NCBI RefSeq assembly: GCF_000142905.1
Contig: NW_013657678.1
Coordinates: forward strand, 616,871-680,870
Direction: 5' to 3'
DNA length: 64,000 nucleotides
From: Thecamonas trahens ATCC 50062
Lineage: Eukaryota; Apusozoa; Apusomonadida; Apusomonadidae
The position numbers and the translations under genes were made by a program. How positions within the stretch are numbered: the first letter of the stretch is position 1; every line of letters starts with the position of its first letter. The notes under the pieces are model-generated. The model ran no database searches. It was not told the origin of the DNA and worked only from the letters and a program-made list of their open reading frames with translations. Below are positions 18,912 through 31,200 of this stretch, piece after piece.

Positions 18912-21900
18912 CTAAACACCGCCTGCATGAGCGAGTCTACTTCGCTCTCAGAGCTCGACTCGCCGCCGACACGCGCCACTAGCCCCAGCTCGCCGCCATC
19001 GCCAAAACCCTTGGCGCTCGTGCTTGCGCCCGCGCCCACCACGCTCTCGGCCGCACTCCACTCGGGCGACATGGTAAGCCGCATCGAGATGAGCCGTTCC
19101 GCGCCCTGCGCCATGATCAGCCGCACCATGTCGGGCGCCATGGCGAGCTCAAATGCCGAGCCGTCGACCAGCGCTACCAGTTTTTCCCATGCGCGCCGAG
19201 CCCGGGTTGCCGGCGGGAGCGGCGGCCGTGGAGCAGGCACCGCAGGCACCGCCGCCAGCACCACTGTGTAGTATCCGTTGGTCTCGCATCGGAGTACAAG
19301 CTCGTGCTCATGTCCGACGCTGGTCACGCCCTGATAGACAGGCGGCTGCGCGCCCGCAGCGTCTCGCGAGGCCGGCCGAAGCCACGCAAGGTAACTCTGC
19401 CAGCTCCGGTTCAACTCACTCTTGCGCACAAACTCTTTCTCCAGCGCTGTCTGCGCCGCAATGCCGACGGCGTTCTCGGTCGTGAGCCGGAGTGTGATTG
19501 CTGCCGGCGCCTGCTCGTGCCCCACCACACGGATGCCGAGCTCGGCACCAAAGAACGCTGGGAGGACGTCGACCTTGTCGATGGCAAACTTGCCCACAAT
19601 CCCGCGCTTCTTCAGCCGGAACGTCTTGCGGAGCTCGAGTGTAACCGCAACTGCCAGCACAATGACCGCCAGCCCGACCGCCAAAAACACTCCGGTGGCG
19701 AGCAGGCAGATGGTGCCAAAGCTGAAGGTCCCGTTGGCCACCGCAAATGCCACCGCCAGCGCCAGAACCACCTCGGCCGCCACGAGCATGAGTGTCTCCA
19801 GCCGGTTGATCCGGATCGTCGAGTAAGGCCGGAGCCGGAGCTGGAGACCGAGCGAGAGCGCGACGACCAGCAGCGCAAAGACGACTTGCCAGACTACAGA
19901 GTGCGCAAAGAGGACCTTGCCAAAGATGACCCCAAACTTGCGCCCAAGGATCGCGAGCTCAAAGAGGAAGAATGCCGGCCGATACCGCGCAAAGAGCAGG
20001 CCATATTTGGCCTGGTTCTTTCGCTTCCACAAGTTCTCCCGCCGCCGGAAGAGCACGGTACCCACCACCAGTGGCATGGCCAGCGAGTAGCAGATGAGCA
20101 CCGCAAGCGACGCCGCAAGCTGCCGGAACCACGTCGAACTGTAGCACACCACCGATGGCTCGCGATCCATAACGTACTGTCCGTCCGGAAGCCGAGTGCA
20201 CGGGAAGATCTCCAGTGCCGTGTTCGACACCATCAGGTACAGGATGAACATCATGGTGACAGACGCGTTGGTAAATGCGTACTTCCAGCTCTGCAGCTTC
20301 TCGGCCGGCATTGTCCCGCGGCACTTGGCCCAGCTCCATACGCAGCCCCACGCTGCTACAAAGATGATCAGCATGATTGCAGGCGTGGAGACCTTGATCG
20401 CCCAGATGATGTGGTACGCGGCCTTGGAGTCCGACACCATGCACTCGGGCCGGAACAGCTGGAGGTCGATGTTGACCGCAGAGAGAACACGGAATAGCTG
20501 CTTGAGCGAACCTGGAAGCCGCAGCCGCGGAAACGAGGCGAGGACAGAGATGACTTGCAGAAAGTTGAATCCGATCGAGGCGGCCGTAAAGTAACCATGC
20601 GCAGACCGTGCAATCCGCACCAGCACCACGCACCCAATCGCTGCGCATGTAAAAAGCACCACAAATACCGCCACGATGTTGCGAGGGCAGTCCTTGCAGT
20701 GCCCGCTGTCGGCGTCCTTGTAAAAGCCGCTCGCACACGTCCCGCACCGGAACCCGGTGTGTCCGCGCAAGCACGCGCCCTCCCCACACACACATCTGCC
20801 GGCGCGCAAGATACATACACCCCGCTGGCGACCGGATAGTAGCCTGGCGCAGCCTGTGGCGGTGTCCCGCCGCCGGCGCAAACAGCACCTGGAGGACAAC
20901 GACGGCATGGACTCGCTGTGGCGCTAAAGTACGTGCCTGCCTGACACGGCGTGCATGCCGACTGGTCGAGCTCGATCGAAACCTCGCCGGCGGCGGCATC
21001 GCATGGCGCGCAGCTCTCGCTTACAGCGTCATAGCCCTCGCCTGGTACGCATCCGCAGAGAGCGACCGAGCTTGCGCCGGCAACGGCAGTCGTGCTGGTA
21101 CCCGGGCAAGCAAGGCATTCACCAGCACCGGCGTCAGCCTTGTAGCTCCCGATCGGGCAGTCGCTGCAGTCCGCGAGCGCTGTAGAGCCTGGCGATGAGC
21201 TACGCCCTGGCCCGCAACCTGTGCACGCAGCAGTACGCGGCGAGACAGAAAACGTGCCAGCCGGGCAGATGTCACAGTAGTGCGCGCCGGACCCGGTCTG
21301 GAAGAAGCCCGACGGGCACGGGATGCAGTCGAGCCCGCTGCCGGGGGTCTGCTGGTACGTTCCTGGCCGGCAGGGCAGACAAGGCGAGAGGCCCGGTGCC
21401 TTGTCGTGGCCAGCCGCGCAGGCGGAGCAAAGCGAGGCCGGATCAAAGCCTTGCGCGCAGCTCGAGCAGTCGGCGCCGGCAAAGCCAAAGTCGCACTCGA
21501 GGCAGGCGCCGGTGCCGGTGAACCCACTGTCGCACACTCCGTTGACACACGTACACGTCTGGTTGCACGCTGCACCAAACCACGACGACGAGCAAGTCGT
21601 GCAGCCCGGCTGAAGGAGGCCGGTGTCGGCGCCGCACGAACATGCGCCGGTCCCGCGCTCACCGTCGTCGCATCCAAAGACGCAGCCCGGGCAGGGATCA
21701 CAGTTTGGCCCAAAGTACCCGGCCTCGCACACCGAGCACGCCGTAGCGTTGAGACTGCCCGACGCCGCCGTCGTCGAGCCCGTCGGACACGCCACACAAC
21801 TCGCGGTCACCCCGTGCTCGGCAGAGTAAGTGCCGACCGGGCACTGGGTGCAGTTGAACGGCGAGCCAAAGGTGCCGGGTGGGCAGAGGCAGTCGCTGAC

Positions 21901-22773
21901 AGACTTGCTGCCGGGTGCGATCGTCAGCGACGACCCAGGACACGCCACGCATGGCTCCGAGCTGGAGAATCCGGAACGGTACGTGCCTGGCGGACAGAGG
22001 CTACAGACGAGCGCAGGCGAAGGCGCCGGCGCCGGCAATGGGGGCGGCGGCGGGGGCGGCGGGAGCGGCAGCGCTTCGAACCCGGGCTGGCAGAGGCAGC
22101 TCGACGGCAAAGTCGCGCCGATAGCCGAGAGCGTCGTCGAGTTTGCACCGCACGCTTCACATGGTGCGTCTCCAATCGCATCCTTGAACGAGTCTGCGGC
22201 GCAGAGCATGCACTCGCCCTCGCCGTTTCCGTCGTCCCTCCAGCCGGCACCGACGTCGCAGATGCAATCGACGACGGAGGTCGCGCCTGGCGCCGTTGTC
22301 GTTGTACCAGCAACACACGCCGTGCACTCTGCAGTGTTGGCCGGCGAGTACGCGCCGCGGGGGCAGAGCTGACAGCCATCGACGTTATTCAACCGACCTG
22401 TACCGGGATCAGGGCATGGTGTGGTAAAGGAGACATCGCCCACAATGGGATCCGCATTTTCATCAGCATCGGTGACAAAGGTGAACAAGTACTCCGTGCC
22501 CGGTGTCAAACTCGAGAGATACAACGAGGTCGCGGGCATGTCTCCCGAGTTGGAGCCACCCGACCACTCCAACAAAAAATTGCGAGTCACCCATCCACCG
22601 GGACTGCATCCCTCCGTCACCATGGTCCGACGGGCTTCGGCCACCGTCTCACTGACAATGGTCACTCCGAGCGTGCCTGACCACGAAGCGCAGATGCCGT
22701 GGCTGGGGGTGACGCTGCCCAAGAGGCAGAGCGCCAGCACCGCATACAATGCGGTGAACGTGCGTGCGTGCAT
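18912..22773 (-). CDS. Cys-rich multi-pass receptor-like surface protein (frame broken)
   Basis: Starts at ATG 22771-22773 with a signal peptide (residues 1-25). A Fn3-like segment (about 30-115) is followed by some fifteen ephrin-receptor-like/GCC2-GCC3 Cys repeats (CPPGTYRSG, CPVGTYSAE and similar), then about seven to nine membrane segments, and a cytoplasmic tail. The frame changes at the four-base run 20784-20787: before it the protein reads CAPADVCVG, after it EGACLRGHTG, and one extra base joins them. Past that point the frame runs without stop to 18212, inside BCAT. I place the end at TAG 18912-18914 because one more missing base would bring it into frame, giving 1,287 residues and a 34-bp spacing to BCAT. 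That end is inferred. The C-terminal half resembles those of the two FG-GAP proteins further right. Probably a plasma-membrane sensor or adhesion protein; ligand unknown. Confidence 0.75.
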
Positions 22774-23179
22774 GGGGAAGTGGTGCAAGGGGGTTGGTGC
22801 AAGGGGGCAAAGGAAGGGGAAGCGGGAGAGGAGGGGTGTGCAAGAGAGAGTGTGATCGGTGACGGGCCCGTGCCGCCTGTGCACACTTTTTTGGTGGGGT
22901 GTTTTTAAGGGGGGGGGAGGTCTCGGGCGGTGATGGCGATGGCATCAGAGGCAGTGGATGGTTCTTTTTCACGCCTGGCTTGCCTCTTATCTACAACGCC
23001 ATCATCACCATCCCCCTACTGGTGTTGGTAAACGGATCTTTGTTTGAATGTGTTGGCATTGTGTGTGAGCAGGGAGTGTGAGCGTGAGGATGATCACAAA
23101 TATTTGGCTGGACGTCGTCAACCGCCGACTTTTGCTCAACGCCTTTACCTCTGGCTATCAATCCTACCGATCGCTGCAC
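22774..23179. other. Intergenic, G-rich
   Basis: 406 bp upstream of the receptor-like gene, with purine-rich and poly-G tracts around 22905-22925. No gene seen; presumably the promoter of the minus-strand gene and the 3' flank of the next. Confidence 0.55.
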
Positions 23180-23863
23180 TCAACGCCCCTTCCGACGCTG
23201 TTGCTTCCCCTCCTTCTGCTCAAGAATCTTGCTCATCTCCTCGAGTCGCGCCTTCCACTCGCGACGGTGTTTGGCGGCGCCATGGGAGCCGGATGAGGCC
23301 GACGCCGAGAGCGAGGAGCTAGAGCTGGAGCTGGAGCTCGAGCTCGAGCTCGACGCCGATTCCGACGATGATCCCGACGCTGATCTCCAGTCCGACTGTG
23401 AGCCGGACTTGGCCCGGACTGGCGACTTGTTCGATCTGGCGGTGGGCCGCTTCTTCGACTTGGGCTCGGACACTGCGGATGACGAGATAAATATCAGCTC
23501 ACTGTGAGAGTGGCCCCTCAACTCTGCACCCAGAGAGGTAAACGCTGAGACGACGGCAGTGAGCGCCCTCCTCCGTGTAGCAGCCTGATACTGCTGCTGC
23601 TGCTGCCAGCTGATCTTTTGGGCGTTACTCGGCGACTTTCTGAACGCCATCGGCCTGCTCCCAAAATACCATTCCCTCTTGGGATGGATATGTGTGAATC
23701 CGCGATGGGCCATCTTCTCGGCGATCGTCCGCTTAGTCTTGGCCGAGAGTCCCGGGAAGGCCGAGATGAGAACATTGATGTGGAGCTTATCCGCCGCCCG
23801 CCTCCGACCCCGGGTGGTTGTGCTCACCAGCTCCAAGCTGACCGCCGTCACGGTCTCGATCAT
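23180..23863 (-). CDS. Unrecognised basic/serine-rich protein, tandem paralog A
   Basis: 227 residues from ATG 23861-23863. The N-terminal 120 residues look globular: MIETVTAVSLELV, then a basic stretch, RGFTHIHPKREWYFGSRPMAF, then RALTAVVSAFTSLGAEL. These align segment by segment with the gene at 24292. The middle is a long polyserine tract (about 165-190) from an AG-rich DNA repeat. The C-terminus has RREWKARLEEMSKIL and a basic end, again shared with the paralog. No known family recognised. The polyserine/acid linkers and basic tails suggest a nuclear or nucleic-acid-associated protein, which is a guess. Confidence 0.7.
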   Translation of the reverse strand: MIETVTAVSLELVSTTTRGRRRAADKLHINVLISAFPGLSAKTKRTIAEKMAHRGFTHIHPKREWYFGSRPMAFRKSPSNAQKISWQQQQQYQAATRRRALTAVVSAFTSLGAELRGHSHSELIFISSSAVSEPKSKKRPTARSNKSPVRAKSGSQSDWRSASGSSSESASSSSSSSSSSSSSSLSASASSGSHGAAKHRREWKARLEEMSKILEQKEGKQQRRKGR

Positions 23864-24291
23864 ACAGGCCTAGTTTCTCGTTCCTCTCTTCCAAAGGTAG
23901 TGCCTCCAACGGCGACTGACTTCCGACGACAACGCCGACAACAACTACGACTGCGAGTTGTGTCTGTCTCTGACTCTGACTCTGTGGCTGGCTCGGTAGC
24001 TGTGGCTGGCTGGCGGGTGGCAGTGGCGGGTGTCATTGGTGGGACTCTGCCGACCGACGAAAAAATTGCGTCGTTTTGACCAAATGGCACTGCCAACCTT
24101 TGGGGCCATTCCAAGAATGCCCTCACCTCGGCCCGTGCTTCCTGCCCGTCTCTCTACTACCAGGTATTGGCTACATCATCCGCAACGTGCTCGATCAACC
24201 GTGGCCTTGGCCCCGCGCCACTGGGTACTGTTCACAGACGAGAGACACAACGATGCTTGGCAGGCATCGCCTCGGTCAAGATCAACTACGT
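23864..24291. other. Intergenic between tandem paralogs
   Basis: 428 bp separating two co-directional paralogs on the minus strand. It is less GC-rich, includes a short CTGGCT-like run near 23980-24020, and has no convincing coding frame. Confidence 0.55.
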
Positions 24292-25119
24292 TTACTTTCG
24301 CTTCATCAGCTGCTGCTGCTGCTTCTTCTTCTTATTCGCTGCCTTTGACGCAGAGCGTTTGCTGCTCCGCTTCACCTTGGCGCTCTTGCTGTTGGCATCG
24401 ACGTCATCGTCGTTCTCCTCGTCATTGTCGGAGAGCTCGTCAGCAAGTGCGAGCATCATCTCGTGCAGGCGGGCCTTCCACCTCCGATCAGACTCGCACT
24501 TGCCATCGTCAAACTCGTCGTCATCGTCATCATCGTCGTCGCCGTCGTCGCCGTCGTCGCCGCTATCACTGCAAAACACTTCGTCCTCGTACGACTCGTC
24601 GCTTGCCGAGTACATCGAGCCGTCCGAGTCGACGCCGGCAGCCGAGTAGTCACCGTCGCCCGACGAGGATGACGCGGCATCGCGCGCGCGCTCCTTGGCC
24701 TCGGCACGCCGCGCCAATCGCTCCAGCGTGCCAATCATGGGAAGCTCGCTGCGTGCTGTTGTCGCCAGGCTTGGGTGGAAGACAAACTGGTAGGTGTGGT
24801 TGTGAAGCAGCAATGAGGAGACCGGAGTGAGGCCGACCGCAGCAAACGGGGCATGAGTGGCGGTGATAGCGCGCATCTTCGCCACCTGTTCAAAGTTGTC
24901 GCACTCGGTTGTCTTCCTGAGCTTGAACACCAGTCGCTTGGCGCCCATAAACTGCTTGTGCTTGTGGGTGTGGATGCGCACATAGCCTCGATCCAGCATG
25001 CTCCTGATCAGCGCGCCGCGCATCCGGCGCGGCAGATCCGGCTCGGGCGTCACGACGGCGGCCACCTGCTTGGAGGTAGTTGCCATCTTGAGCTCAACAA
25101 GAGTAACTTCAGAAATCAT
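24292..25119 (-). CDS. Unrecognised acidic protein, tandem paralog B
   Basis: 275 residues from ATG 25117-25119. The N-terminus MISEVTLVELKMA, the block RGYVRIHTHKHKQFMGAKRLVF, and RAITATHAPFAAVGL match the corresponding parts of the neighbour at 23180. An acidic Asp/Ser region (about 155-215, with eight consecutive Asp) replaces the polyserine tract. RRWKARLHEMMLAL follows, and the end is basic with polyglutamine (KKKKQQQQLMKRK). The two genes are clearly a tandem duplication that has diverged strongly outside these blocks. Family unknown. It lies 147 bp downstream of the giant gene on the same strand. Confidence 0.75.
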   Translation of the reverse strand: MISEVTLVELKMATTSKQVAAVVTPEPDLPRRMRGALIRSMLDRGYVRIHTHKHKQFMGAKRLVFKLRKTTECDNFEQVAKMRAITATHAPFAAVGLTPVSSLLLHNHTYQFVFHPSLATTARSELPMIGTLERLARRAEAKERARDAASSSSGDGDYSAAGVDSDGSMYSASDESYEDEVFCSDSGDDGDDGDDDDDDDDEFDDGKCESDRRWKARLHEMMLALADELSDNDEENDDDVDANSKSAKVKRSSKRSASKAANKKKKQQQQLMKRK

Positions 25120-25266
25120 GCCCCCCTTGTCCCCACGAATGTGCCTTGTTATACCGCTGACGGCGCCAATCGGCTCCCGAGCAAGAGTTATCCCCTTTTT
25201 GTTGCCGCCGGCAGCTCTATTCCGAGAACCTAGTTTAACCCTGCTGAGTGAGGCACAGCCATCGGC

Positions 25267-28200
25267 TCACGGCGAATCCTCGACATGGCCGTAGTCACAC
25301 ATGTCGCAGAAGTTCTTAGACATCGAGTTGGAGTACGTGCAATGGCCGCAGACCCAGTAGTTCTGGAGGGCGCTGGCTTGCATCTCGTGTGAGCGGCCAC
25401 ACTCTAGGCACTGAATGCGGTCGCCGGGCGACATGGCGGAGCAGCCTGCGCAGCGCCAGCGGATGCGCGACGGGTCCGACGCGCGGGTTTGTGCGGCGCG
25501 GAATCGCTCGATGGCCTCGGACTCGGCGGCGAGGACGTCGGCGAGTGTGAGCTTGGCAAACTTGGTGACAAACTCGTCGAACGAGAGCGAGATGTTGGTC
25601 CCGAGATCGAGGATGTGGAAGAGCTGGATGGCATCTGCCGAGGAGAACCCGAGCTTGAGGTACGAGAACGCGCGCATGACCTCATCCTGGGTGATGTACC
25701 CGTCTGCGTCGGCGTCAAACTTGCGGAAGGCGACGCGGAGGTACATGCGCTTCCGCTGCATGGCCGAGGTGAGCTCGACAACGAGCGCCCGCGCCTTGAG
25801 CATGCCCCACTCCTCGCGGCGGGTAAAGACCTTGGCCACCGGCGTGTCGGCCCAGAACATGCGCTCGCGCCGCCGGTACCGCAGCAGCGTCTCAAAGAAC
25901 GCCAGCCGCTCCGACTCGTCGGCGCGGACGAGGCCCTCGGCGAGCGTCTCGAGCTCAGCGTCCGAGTAGAACATGGCGTTGTTGATCCACTTGAGGCAGA
26001 CCATGGCCACGTGCTGCACGCTCGCGGTTACGTCGGAGCAGCCGACGGCCACACCGCGCGCGCTCTCGGCCTGCTGCCGCAGGTTGAGCGTCCGGTTGAG
26101 GACGAGCCCGTCGAGGGTGACCAGCGAGAGCCCTGTCCGCGCCAGCGGTGCGTACAGCGCATCGCTCTCGGCGCTGCTCACTAGCATCCGGTGGAGAACC
26201 CGGTGGAGGGTCTGGCCTCGGCGAGCGAGACCGCCACCATGTACCGCTCGTCCGGCGCACGCTCCAGGTCCGGCACCCACTCGACAAGCACGGTCACGTT
26301 CTTGAGCCGCCGCTCACCAAGTCCGACCCATGACGGGCGGAAAAAGTTGTCCGAGAGCAGCATGTTCGACGGGAAGGCAAGCGGGGCGTGGTCCTCGTGG
26401 ACCCGGAAGGCCGAGAACGGGTAGAACGCCACCTCACCGGCGCCGTGCTCGTCCGGCGACCGCCCGAGGAGCTCGACCAGCCACGGATTCTGCGACTCGT
26501 CGTCGCGCGAGTACGCAATCTCGCGCTCCTTCTGCTTCTCCACATCCTTCTCCTTCTGCTGTTCCTGCTCGGCCTCCTGCTCGTTCTCATTGACAACCTC
26601 CGAGTCGAGCGCAGACCGCCCCGACTGGACCTCAGCGAGCGTGACGCTCGAGACCTGTGCCGCCTTGGTCCGGATGGCCGCCAGCACCTCCTCGTCGCCG
26701 GGCTGGGTCAGGTCCGCGTTGCCTGCCACTAGCTCGTCCAACACCTCTTCGAACCGCTGCGCCACAGGCACCGAGTCGTCCACCGCAAACTCGACAGGCT
26801 CGCGGAACTTGTCGATGGCTCCGCGAAGGTACGCCTTGCTCACGCTCGCCTCCTCGCCGTCGTCGTCACACGCCAGGAACCGCGTCAGCCGCCCGTCGAC
26901 GTCGCGCGCTGTGTTGGCAGCAGAGTCGGCCCGGAGCGCCGCCAGCCCATGCTTCCGCCACACCGTGTGCAGCTCCTGGAGGCAGAGCTGGATAAACTGC
27001 AGACTCTCGGCCCGCATCGAGTTGACCAACAGCCAGGCGGCGACGTCGAGCTCGAGCGCGCCCGAGCGCGCGCCGCCGATCGCGTTGAGATCCTCCGCAA
27101 TCTTGTTGGCCACCTCGGGAATGACCACGAGCTGGATGGTTTGTCCGCGACCGATACCGCGCATCCGGTACGCGCCCTGCGCATAGTCGCGGAAAGTCAT
27201 GTCCTTGCCGATGGTGAGCAGCGCCTGCGCGTTGGGGGTCTGCTTGATGTCCATGCCTGTGGTGTGGACCTGGTCATAAAAGGTGAACCGCTTGTCGAGC
27301 GAGACACCGCACTGCGAGAGCGGGACGCCCGGCCCGCCGCTCCGCAGCAGAATCATCTGCTTGTCGTTGCGGTCGAGGTACACCACACCCTCCATCCACT
27401 CGGGCAGGTATGCCAGCAGGTACCGGGCCACAGCCTCGTTGTCCATGCCGGTGATGAGCGCGCCGGTGTCAATGAGCGCATGAGCAGGCGGCTCCATGGC
27501 CGCCACATCGCGCAGAATCGACTTGGCCGTCCATGCATCGCCCTTGACCTCGACCGAGACCACGCCCGGCGAGGTGAGGACGTGCAGGATCTTGCCGTCA
27601 GAGCCGGCCTCGTACATGCACCGCCCGAGATCGGCGGGCATCAGGTTCGACGGCGTGCCCGAGAACCCGAGCCGGGTCCCAAACAGGATGTTCGACCCGA
27701 GCTCCTGCCCCGAAGCAGAGATCTTGACCTTGCGGAAGTTCATGCACGGCGGGAAGACCTGCCGCCGCAGGTAGTAGTGAATGAACGGCGGGTGCCGCTT
27801 GATGATGCGGTAGAGCCGGTCAAGCTGCTGCGGGTCGTTTGGCTGGAAGAGCGGGAGCGGAAAGACGCCAGTCTCTGGGTCGGCCTCAGCCGTCTTGGCC
27901 GCCTCGCTGCCCGGCCCAAACGCCGCCGCAAAGCTCCCCGATGGCGAGACCGGCGTCAGTGGAACGCCCATCTCGTCTGCGGCCGCGCTCCGCTCCTTGG
28001 CCGCCGCCAGCCACGATGAGAAGAGGACCGACGACGGCCGCTCCGCCGGCGGGCCAATCTCCTGGCCAAAGTCCTTCTTCAGCTGCTCCACTACACGCCG
28101 CAAATCGCTCTTCCGCACCCCTCGTACCGGTACGCCAGGATGGTGAGGCCAATGACTACGTCCGGCTGCGCAAACTCGGACGACCGCGACGGCACGTCCT

Positions 28201-31200
28201 TGCCCACAAACGGCACCGCAGTCAGCCGCCGCGACTTGGGCATCCGCGGATCACACCGCGCGAGGTCCACCGGCGAGAGAATGCCGTACGAAACGCGGTC
28301 GACCTTGGAGAGGACGTGCGGGAGGAACGAGGTGAGCCAGTCCTTGGCCAGATTGAGCAGCTTCATGTCCACAGGCAGAAGCTGGCCGAGGGTTCCGTGC
28401 TCGCCGGCAAGGTCCTGTGCGGCGGGGCCCTCGAGCTCGCCGCTCATGTAGGCCAGCAGCGCCTCGTGCTCCACCGAGGCCAGCGAGCCGAGCGCCCGCT
28501 CCCGCACCCAGAACAGCGCCCACTGGGCGAGGATTGGCTTGAGGCGCGCGTGGTAGTAGTCGACGTCCATCAGCGCAAGGTGCGGCGACCGCTGCAAATT
28601 GTGCTCGGTGTAGCCGGCGTCCAGCGCCGCTTCCAGCGCGCCCTGCACGCTCGCCACCGACACCCCGAGTGCCTTTTCAGTCTCCGCCTCGACAGCCTCA
28701 AACAGCTCACCCCGCTTGTGTGAAAAGACCAGGTCGAGGAGGTGGATGGGAAGGTCCCACCGCGCGCCCTCCATGTCGATCGGGTACTTTTCGCCGATCG
28801 GATAGTTGAGCTCTGACTTGAGCGGGTGGAGGAGGACGTCGACTTCGTCCATCATCAGCACACCCTCGGACCAGAGGTTCATGATCTTGACGAGCGCGTC
28901 CGACGCGTCCGACCGCAGATGAAGCTTGGCCATGAGCTGCGCAAGCTTGCGCTCGTTCCGCTGCACCCCGCCAAGCCGCGCCGCCAGCTCCGAGTACGCG
29001 CGGCCCTCGGCCAGCGCCTCGAGCGTACCCGGCGCCGCGGCACTTCCCTCATCGGCCGCGTCAGCATCAGCCAGCGCCGCCACCTCGTCCGAGACCCCAC
29101 CGTCAGCAACGACAACGTCAAGCAAGTCGAGCGTTGAGAGCTCCGACGACTGGGCGCGGCCCGATGTGAGGAGGTAGTGCGGCGTCTCGAGCGAGTGCAG
29201 CTGCTCCACGTACTTGAGCATGAGCGACTTGATAGCGTCGGGCGTGGTGCAGACAACCGCCCGGCGGCGGCGGGCGGCGTCGAGCTTCTTCCACAGCTCG
29301 CCGACCGAGACAGCCGAGTCCGGCTCCGAGCGGTCGTACGTAAAGGTGTAGACCCGCTTCGGCACAATGGCCGTGAACCGCGACCGCATCACGTTCCGCG
29401 ACATCTCCAGCAGCGCCGTCGGCACCACCTGCATGACCAGCTGCTTGCCGTCGGCAAGAATGAGCGCCAGCAGCGGGCCAATGACGGTCGTCTTGCCTGC
29501 GCCCATGATCATCTGCTGGACCATTGCGTGGCTCTCGGAGCGCGACGCCGCCACAAAGTCGTTGACCATCTCCACCTGCCGCTGGCGGAGCAGAATGTCA
29601 AAGATGTACTCAAAGACAAGGAACCGCGGGTCATACGAGAACGCCCCGCTCCCCGACTCGACACCACCATAGTGGCGCTCGCACACCAGCAGCTCGCCTA
29701 GGTTGCTCACCTCGTACTGGACCTTGGACGCAAAGGCTGCGTCGGCGCCAGCGCCGGTCTGCACCCGCTTGGTGAGGCTGGCCAGTGTGGCCTGGACCTG
29801 CGTCGCCGCAGCCACCACCCGGTTGACATGTGCCACCCGCGTGGCGTGCAGCAGCGTTGCCTGCGTCAGCTCCAAAATGGTGGCCACGCCGTCGTCGCCC
29901 AGGAACGGGTTGACCGCTCGCAGCTCGACCGCTGCGTCGTCCGAGAGCAGCGTGCACGTAACATGGTCAAAAATGAGCTCCGTCCGCGCCCCGTGGAGCC
30001 GGAGCAGCTCAAACTCGGTCGCACCATCGGCGCCAGGCGGCACTGCCACCGCCTCTGCGAGCACCACGGCCAGCGCATCGGCGATGAACGTCGCGTCAGA
30101 GGCAGCAAGCTCGCGCAGCTCGCACAGCAGGCTCTCGAGCGTCGCAGCAACCTTACCCAGCGCGGCTAGCGCAGTGTCGCGCGCCGCATCGCCTGCGGCG
30201 CCATCGGCCGCACTCAGCAGCTCATCAACGTCGGCCGAGCCGAGGCCGACAATGCGCGGGACGCGCGAGGCATCGACCTGGGCTTTGAACGTCGTCACGT
30301 CGTCGTCGAGCCGCGAGAGAATGAGACCGGCCACATGCGACTTGGCAGCAGGATGCGGCGAGAGATCAAACGGCAGCGCGCCGGTTGGCGCGTCCTGCGG
30401 CTCGTCAAAGGTCACAAACGCATCCAGGTCCAGGACCGACAGCGGGCGGGTGGCAAAGGCGGCCAGATCGGCTGCGCTCACATCGAGGCCGCTGCGGGTG
30501 AATGGAGCCAGCCGCCGCACGTCACACCCGTGGTTGGCGACGCGCGGGAAGACCGAGCCGGCCTGCGCGCCGGACGAGAGGCTTCCAGCGGCACGAACAG
30601 CAATCTCGCTGATGGTGTGCATCGTCTCGCGCGGCGCAGCGAGGACCGCCTCGAGCTCGGCAGACTCGGCGAGGCGCGCCTTGGCGTCGTCAAAGAACGG
30701 CGCCGAGACAAGCGACTGGAGCGTGACAAAGAGCTCGTTGAAAAAGTTGCGCAGCAGCTCGGCTGCCGACGCCATCTGCGGCAGCTCCTGGTCGACGCAC
30801 GAGATCTCGACGCCGCGCACCAGCATGCGCGGCAGAGGCGAGACGCGCGGAACACTCGGCCAGGCAACGTACGGAAAGTTGATGAGCGCCGCTAGCTGTG
30901 CGTTGTGGAATGAGACTGAGGTCACCGCGTTGCCGCGGACGCCCTCGTTCCCGCCCACCGCGAGGTTCGGGTCACATACAGCCGCGTCTGCAGCTCGCCA
31001 AGCGAGCGGGTCACGTCAACGCCGAGCAGCCGCGCGCTGGCTGGCGAGTCGGGGTGGAGCAAGTCGTAGAGGCCGAGGAAGCCGACCTTGCCGGTCGAGC
31101 CCGACTCTTCCTCCTGCTCCAGGGCTTCCATGAACGAGAGCACACCGGTGTCGTCGAGAACCGGATTGGCCGGCATGGCGTAGTAGACGGTTGACATGGT

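Noticed and set aside
19304-20497. 397-codon plus-strand frame
   Set aside because: Antisense to the membrane-spanning part of the receptor-like gene; charged low-complexity translation.
21280-22680. 466-codon plus-strand frame
   Set aside because: Antisense to the Cys-rich repeats of the receptor-like gene; Arg/Ala-rich with no domain.
29703-31133. 476-codon plus-strand frame
   Set aside because: Antisense to the DUF3638 region of the giant gene; Ser/Ala-rich shadow.
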